From the NCBI GenBank assembly GCA_041481485.1, contig JBGPBY010000081.1, forward strand, positions 1-18,664: a stretch of DNA of 18,664 bases, in the 5' to 3' direction. The DNA is from JBGPBY01 sp041481485. Its GTDB lineage: Bacteria > Acidobacteriota > Terriglobia > 20CM-2-55-15. Shown here piece after piece: positions 14,820 through 18,664 of this stretch. Positions within the stretch are counted from its first letter, which is position 1; each line of letters begins with the position of its first letter. Below the pieces are notes generated by a model that ran no database searches, had not been told where the DNA came from, and saw only the letters and a list, made by a program, of their open reading frames with translations. The position numbers and the translations under genes were made by a program.

Positions 14820-16247
14820 ATGATGAATCAAGTACTCCGGCTGATCGCTTTGTCTTTCCTGACGGCATCGGCATCGTTTGCGCAATCCACAACGGATCCA
14901 TTTCCCACTCCGATTCCTGCCGCCGACCGCGTGATTGCAGTGCAATTCAGCGAGTTCGCCACCATCCCTGACTTCAACGGAGCGGCGCCGAGGCTCATGA
15001 CGATGCTGAATGAACCGGGAACCAGGCGGTTCTTCGTCAGCGACATGAATGGCAAACTGTATTCGGTCAGTTACGACGGCAAGACGGTCACCCCGTACCT
15101 CGACCTGACGGCGCCCGAATGGAAAGTTGCCGTCCAGGCCATGGGCTCCGAGCGCGGACTGCAGAGCTTTGCCTTCCATCCCCAGTTCAACCAGAGCGGC
15201 TCGCGCGGATATGGGAAGTTCTATACCTATTTCGATACGTCCAATACTTCCACTCCCGCAGACTTCAAACCGCTGGGCGGCAATCACACGCACGACCTGG
15301 TTCTGCTCGAATGGACTGCGAAGAATCCATCCGCGGCCGCATACGATGGGAGTGCGCCTCGTGAACTGATGCGCTTTGAGGAGCCCTTTGCCAATCACAA
15401 TGGCGGTCATGTGACGTTCAATCCCCTTGCGACGGCGGCGAGCACGGATTTCGGACTTCTCTACATGGGGCTCGCGGATGGCGGCAGCGGAGGCGATCCG
15501 TTCGGCCACGGCCAGAATCTGGGCATTGCCTTTGGCAAAATTCTCCGCATCGATCCGCTGGGAACCAACAGCGCCAATGGGAAATACGGAATCCCCGCGA
15601 GCAATCCATTTGTCAGTGACGGCAAACCGGAAACGCTCGGTGAGATCTATGCGTATGGAGTACGGAATTGCCAGCGTATTTTCTGGGATTCCCGGAATGG
15701 CAACATGTTTATGTCCGATATCGGCCAGGACACAGTGGAGAAAATCAGCCGCGTGACCGCCGGAGCTAACCTCGGATGGAACGTGTGGGAAGGCAGTTTC
15801 CGGTTTGTCGGAACGGGACGGCCGACCCAGGTGAATCCTCAAAATCCACGAAGCGACACGAAGGTGACTTATCCCGTAGTCGAATTCGGTCAACTGGATC
15901 CGCTGCTGCAATCCAATTCCGCGGCAATCGGCGGAATGGTCTACCGCAACAACCGGATTGCTCAGCTCAACAATCTTTTGATCTTTGGAGACAATCCGAG
16001 CGGAGAAATCTTCTACGTCAGCGCGGACAATCTTCCAAACGGCGGCCAGGATGCGATTCGCCGTATTCTGCTAAACGACAAAGGAACCTCAAAGACATTG
16101 CTGCAGGTGATTCGCGAAAAGAACATGACTCAGGGCAGAACGCCCGCAACGCGCGCGGACCTGCGCTTTGGCGAAGGTCCGGATGGTCAGATCTTCCTCT
16201 TGAACAAGCGCGACGGAGTCATCCGCCAATTGATCGCGGGGCAATAG
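14820..16247 (+). CDS. Secreted PQQ-dependent sugar dehydrogenase (GSDH family)
   Basis: This 475-residue protein has a signal peptide (hydrophobic 5-18, cleavage near ASFAQS). A six-bladed propeller of the glucose/sorbosone dehydrogenase family follows. Recognisable segments are NHNGGHVTFNP (H193, H197), LGIAFGKILRIDPLG, YAYGVRNCQRIFWD and MFMSDIGQDTVEKI, then NLGWNVWEG and FGEGPDGQIFLLNKRDGVI. Family enzymes oxidise aldose sugars in the periplasm using PQQ and pass electrons to the respiratory chain. No PQQ synthesis genes are seen here. The ribosome site GGAAGGGGG sits before ATGATG; either Met could be used. It is convergent with the ABC permease, with a 9-base gap. Confidence 0.88.
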   Translation: MMNQVLRLIALSFLTASASFAQSTTDPFPTPIPAADRVIAVQFSEFATIPDFNGAAPRLMTMLNEPGTRRFFVSDMNGKLYSVSYDGKTVTPYLDLTAPEWKVAVQAMGSERGLQSFAFHPQFNQSGSRGYGKFYTYFDTSNTSTPADFKPLGGNHTHDLVLLEWTAKNPSAAAYDGSAPRELMRFEEPFANHNGGHVTFNPLATAASTDFGLLYMGLADGGSGGDPFGHGQNLGIAFGKILRIDPLGTNSANGKYGIPASNPFVSDGKPETLGEIYAYGVRNCQRIFWDSRNGNMFMSDIGQDTVEKISRVTAGANLGWNVWEGSFRFVGTGRPTQVNPQNPRSDTKVTYPVVEFGQLDPLLQSNSAAIGGMVYRNNRIAQLNNLLIFGDNPSGEIFYVSADNLPNGGQDAIRRILLNDKGTSKTLLQVIREKNMTQGRTPATRADLRFGEGPDGQIFLLNKRDGVIRQLIAGQ

Positions 16248-16256
16248 AAACCGAAA

Positions 16257-17960
16257 TCATTCTGTTGCATCGATCGCGGATATATCCGTTCGATCCAGAA
16301 GTTTGCCGATCGCGTGACTGATCAGGTATGCCTCGATTAGGAGAACGGCGGCAGCAACGATTGCGGGAATGACAGCATTGGAACTTCCAGCAATGTAGTA
16401 AAGCCCGAAAATCGCCGCAGCCCCGGCAAGTCCCGCAGGCACCACGACGATAATAAGCATCAGCAGCATTGCCGCCATCATGAGAAGACGCTGTCCCATG
16501 ACGTCGATACCTCTTGGCCGCGACGCACCCGTGGCAAACCAGGAAGGCCAGGTTACGGCGAGCCCATTCTGCCCAAGCAGCTGCAGCAGGATGACACCGG
16601 GAGCCAGTAGCGCGGCGGCAACGATCCAGGAGGGATTCATTTTGATGCTTGCGGAAAAGATCAGGCCTCCGAGAGCGCAAAACCATGCAATCACGGTAAG
16701 CAGCGCCGCCGGTGCCAGCACTTCCCCGCGCACGAGTTCCGTCCCGCTGACTGGCCAGGTCTTAAGAACGGCAAGGTTTGCCAGGTCCTGACGCAGATCG
16801 TTGCGTGCCATCAGCGGCCCCATAAAGATGGTCAGCACGAAGATCATGGCGCACAGTGCCGCAAACGCTTCGCTCAGTCCGCGATGTCTTCCACCAGCTG
16901 ATACCATCGCCACAATCACGACCAGAGGCAGCAGACGCAGAGCCGCGCGAAGCGATATGTAGCGCCCGACCTTGATGAGGTTTTTCCAAAAGATCGCAAT
17001 CTCCGGGCGTCCATCGAGCGACAGCGTAAAGGGCGATGGAGCGGACGAACGGACCTTGCGGACGGTCGGCCGCAGCCCCTGCCCTTTGCGGAATCGAGCG
17101 ATTCTTTCCGCGAACTCCGCGGAGCCTTCTTCAAAGCTCGCATCGGAGCGGATGACCCAGAAATAGTTGAGCACCAGAATCAGCAGAACCGGAGGCAATG
17201 CACGAAGAAACGCAGCAGGCGATTCCGAAAGAGGCAAGCGCGCAACCGCACGGAGCGGCCACAGCACCACGGCGGCCGGACCTTCCGTCGCGAGCCGGCG
17301 CAGTTCCGCGAGGACGCCGAAGAGACTGACCTGGGAGGCAAGGGTTTTCCAATCCAGCAACAGAGTCCCGGCAAGAACCAGGGTCGCACCACCGACAATC
17401 CCGACCGGCAGCCATTGATGCATAAGACCGGCGGAACCGTGGGAACGCAGGCTCTCTCGGCGAAGCGACGCGCCGGTACCGTGCAACTGAAGAATCGCCA
17501 TGGTGAAGGCCACGCCGGTGAAGGTCATCCAGCCGCCGGACAGGCTGCCAGGACGAAAGAATATCGTCATGATGGCGCTGCCGAACAGAATGGCGGCCAG
17601 CGATCGCAGAATTTTGTAGCGTAGAAGTTCTCCGCGAGACAGCGGCGCTGGAAAAAGAAAATGAACGTCTGCCTGGGTGAATGCCAATGCCGCGCGTTTC
17701 TTAGATGGCAACAACCATGCCAAAGTCAAAAACAGAAACAGGAACGCGGCGATTGCCAATTCCAGTGAGTCTCGTGCATTGCTGGACAAACTCAGTGCCG
17801 CTAAACCCCCACGCGAATAGCGCGGCCTCAGGAACAGCGTCCAGAAATATGCAAGACCGACAATCGTGCCGAGCATGTAGCGCGGCTGTTTCAACCGCCG
17901 GACACGCACAAGCGTCCGGTTCTTCAGAGAAGTCAGCGTGAGAAAGAGCAGTGGTCCCAT
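16257..17960 (-). CDS. ABC transporter permease, multi-span
   Basis: This 567-residue membrane protein has about 12 hydrophobic segments and no signal peptide. It starts with a basic stretch (KNRTLVRVRRLKQPRYM) before the first span. A soluble loop lies around residues 285-330. No enzymatic motif is seen. Its ATG overlaps the stop of the ATP-binding gene by one base (TGATG), so it is almost certainly the membrane partner of that ATPase in an ABC-2-like exporter. The substrate is unknown. The length and span number suggest a fused or double-size permease rather than a six-span ABC-2 unit. Confidence 0.8.
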   Translation of the reverse strand: MGPLLFLTLTSLKNRTLVRVRRLKQPRYMLGTIVGLAYFWTLFLRPRYSRGGLAALSLSSNARDSLELAIAAFLFLFLTLAWLLPSKKRAALAFTQADVHFLFPAPLSRGELLRYKILRSLAAILFGSAIMTIFFRPGSLSGGWMTFTGVAFTMAILQLHGTGASLRRESLRSHGSAGLMHQWLPVGIVGGATLVLAGTLLLDWKTLASQVSLFGVLAELRRLATEGPAAVVLWPLRAVARLPLSESPAAFLRALPPVLLILVLNYFWVIRSDASFEEGSAEFAERIARFRKGQGLRPTVRKVRSSAPSPFTLSLDGRPEIAIFWKNLIKVGRYISLRAALRLLPLVVIVAMVSAGGRHRGLSEAFAALCAMIFVLTIFMGPLMARNDLRQDLANLAVLKTWPVSGTELVRGEVLAPAALLTVIAWFCALGGLIFSASIKMNPSWIVAAALLAPGVILLQLLGQNGLAVTWPSWFATGASRPRGIDVMGQRLLMMAAMLLMLIIVVVPAGLAGAAAIFGLYYIAGSSNAVIPAIVAAAVLLIEAYLISHAIGKLLDRTDISAIDATE

Positions 17961-18664
17961 CAGGATTCCCGGCCCGTAACCTTGAGGAATATCTGTTCGA
18001 GATTCGATCCCACTGCGGCAGCCTCTGTGGAAATCTCTGCCATCGTTCCATCGGCAACTTTTCTGCCCCGGTCTACAATCACGACGCGCGTGCAGATTTC
18101 TTCGACCAGATGGAGCAAATGCGAAGATACGAGCACCGCAGTTCCCGAACGGCCTCTCTCGACAATCGTACTTTTCATTTGGCGTATGCCCAGAGGATCC
18201 AGGCCCGTCAACGGCTCATCGAGCAGCAGCGCCCTGGGATCGTGCAGCAATGCACAGGCGATGGAAACCTTTTGCTTCATGCCCCGCGATAGTTCGGCAG
18301 GCAGAACGTTTTCCTTCTCCCGCAATTCCAGATCGTCAAGGAGCGCCCTGGAGCGGGCTTCAAAATCCTGGACTTTGTAGATTCGTCCGATCAACCGCAG
18401 ATGCTCGGAGACGGTGAGGTAGTCGAACAGATGCGGTTCGTCTGGAATGAACGCGAGGTGGCGTTTTGCGGCAACCGGATCGCGAGCAATGTTATGGCCT
18501 TCAATGGATATTTCGCCCGTACTTGGAGATTGAATCCCCACGATACAACGCAGCGTGGACGTCTTGCCCGCGCCGTTGGGCCCGATAAGGCCCACGATCT
18601 CGCCGGGCCGAACTTCAAACGAGAGATCGTCGACCGCCTTCAGCTCTCCGTAAACTTTGGTAAG
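17960..18664 (-). CDS. ABC transporter ATP-binding protein, 5' end outside window
   Basis: The visible 234 residues form an ABC ATPase. The order is Walker A GPNGAGKTS, then Q-loop region PDEPHLFDYLTVSEHL, signature LSRGMKQKVSIA, Walker B ALLLDEPLTGLDP and switch His in SSHLLHLVEE. The reading frame is open to the right edge (LTKVYGELKAVDDLSFEVRPGEIVG), so the start lies beyond 18664; the GTG at 18595 is inside the Walker A strand and is not the start. The class resembles CcmA/YhaQ-type exporter ATPases. It is translationally coupled to the permease downstream. Confidence 0.93.
   Translation of the reverse strand, partial: LTKVYGELKAVDDLSFEVRPGEIVGLIGPNGAGKTSTLRCIVGIQSPSTGEISIEGHNIARDPVAAKRHLAFIPDEPHLFDYLTVSEHLRLIGRIYKVQDFEARSRALLDDLELREKENVLPAELSRGMKQKVSIACALLHDPRALLLDEPLTGLDPLGIRQMKSTIVERGRSGTAVLVSSHLLHLVEEICTRVVIVDRGRKVADGTMAEISTEAAAVGSNLEQIFLKVTGRES

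Noticed and set aside
14751..15911. A 386-codon minus-strand open frame opposite the sugar dehydrogenase
   Set aside because: It runs through the repeat pair and lies antisense to conserved propeller motifs; it has no family resemblance.

Overview
The window reads as a stretch of chromosome from a soil-type Acidobacteriota bacterium (Solibacter/Bryobacter-like is my guess; the phylum is an inference). The clues are a BlaI-M56 regulatory pair, a HAF-repeat protein, a secreted cytochrome c/copper monooxygenase protein, PQQ-type sugar dehydrogenase, a tannase-family esterase, and many extragenic palindromes. No 16S, tRNA, CRISPR, transposase, integrase or phage gene is visible. It looks like ordinary, loosely organised chromosome with short transcription units, many convergent or divergent.

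Layout. 1-460 is a mosaic of palindromic repeats. 461-1765 (-) encodes an exported cytochrome c fused to a PHM-like copper monooxygenase, divergent by only 30 bp from 1796-3469 (+), a receiver-thioredoxin-like-thioredoxin-reductase fusion. 3480-4022 (-) is a double-BON lipoprotein, convergent with the fusion. 4292-4381 is a perfect head-to-head pair of 34-bp palindromes. 4413-5966 (-) is a tannase/feruloyl-esterase family protein, divergent from 6043-7182 (+), a cysteine-cluster protein. 7223-7441 is a second repeat element, with 59-bp arms, ahead of glnS (7544-9250, +). 9409-10122 (-) is a methyltransferase whose stop codon lies in a repeat remnant. 10308-10360 is a well-formed promoter with an embedded operator driving blaI (10361-10747) and, by a 4-bp ATGA overlap, a 957-residue M56 protein (10744-13617). 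After another long palindrome come an aldo/keto reductase (13781-14701), a repeat pair, a PQQ-type sugar dehydrogenase (14820-16247), and on the minus strand an ABC exporter permease and ATPase (16257-18664), the ATPase running off the right edge.

The most unusual item is the M56 protein. Its first ~345 residues are a normal BlaR1-type membrane metalloprotease, but the sensor side carries about six HAF repeats, a collagen-like run of 12 G-X-Y triplets, and two ~130-residue copies of an unrecognised domain. With its BlaI repressor and the operator in the promoter spacer it forms a plausible self-contained signal-to-proteolysis-to-derepression circuit with an unknown extracytoplasmic ligand. 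The second theme is the density of palindromic elements: at least three sequence families, several in head-to-head pairs (REPIN-like), without any encoded transposase here.
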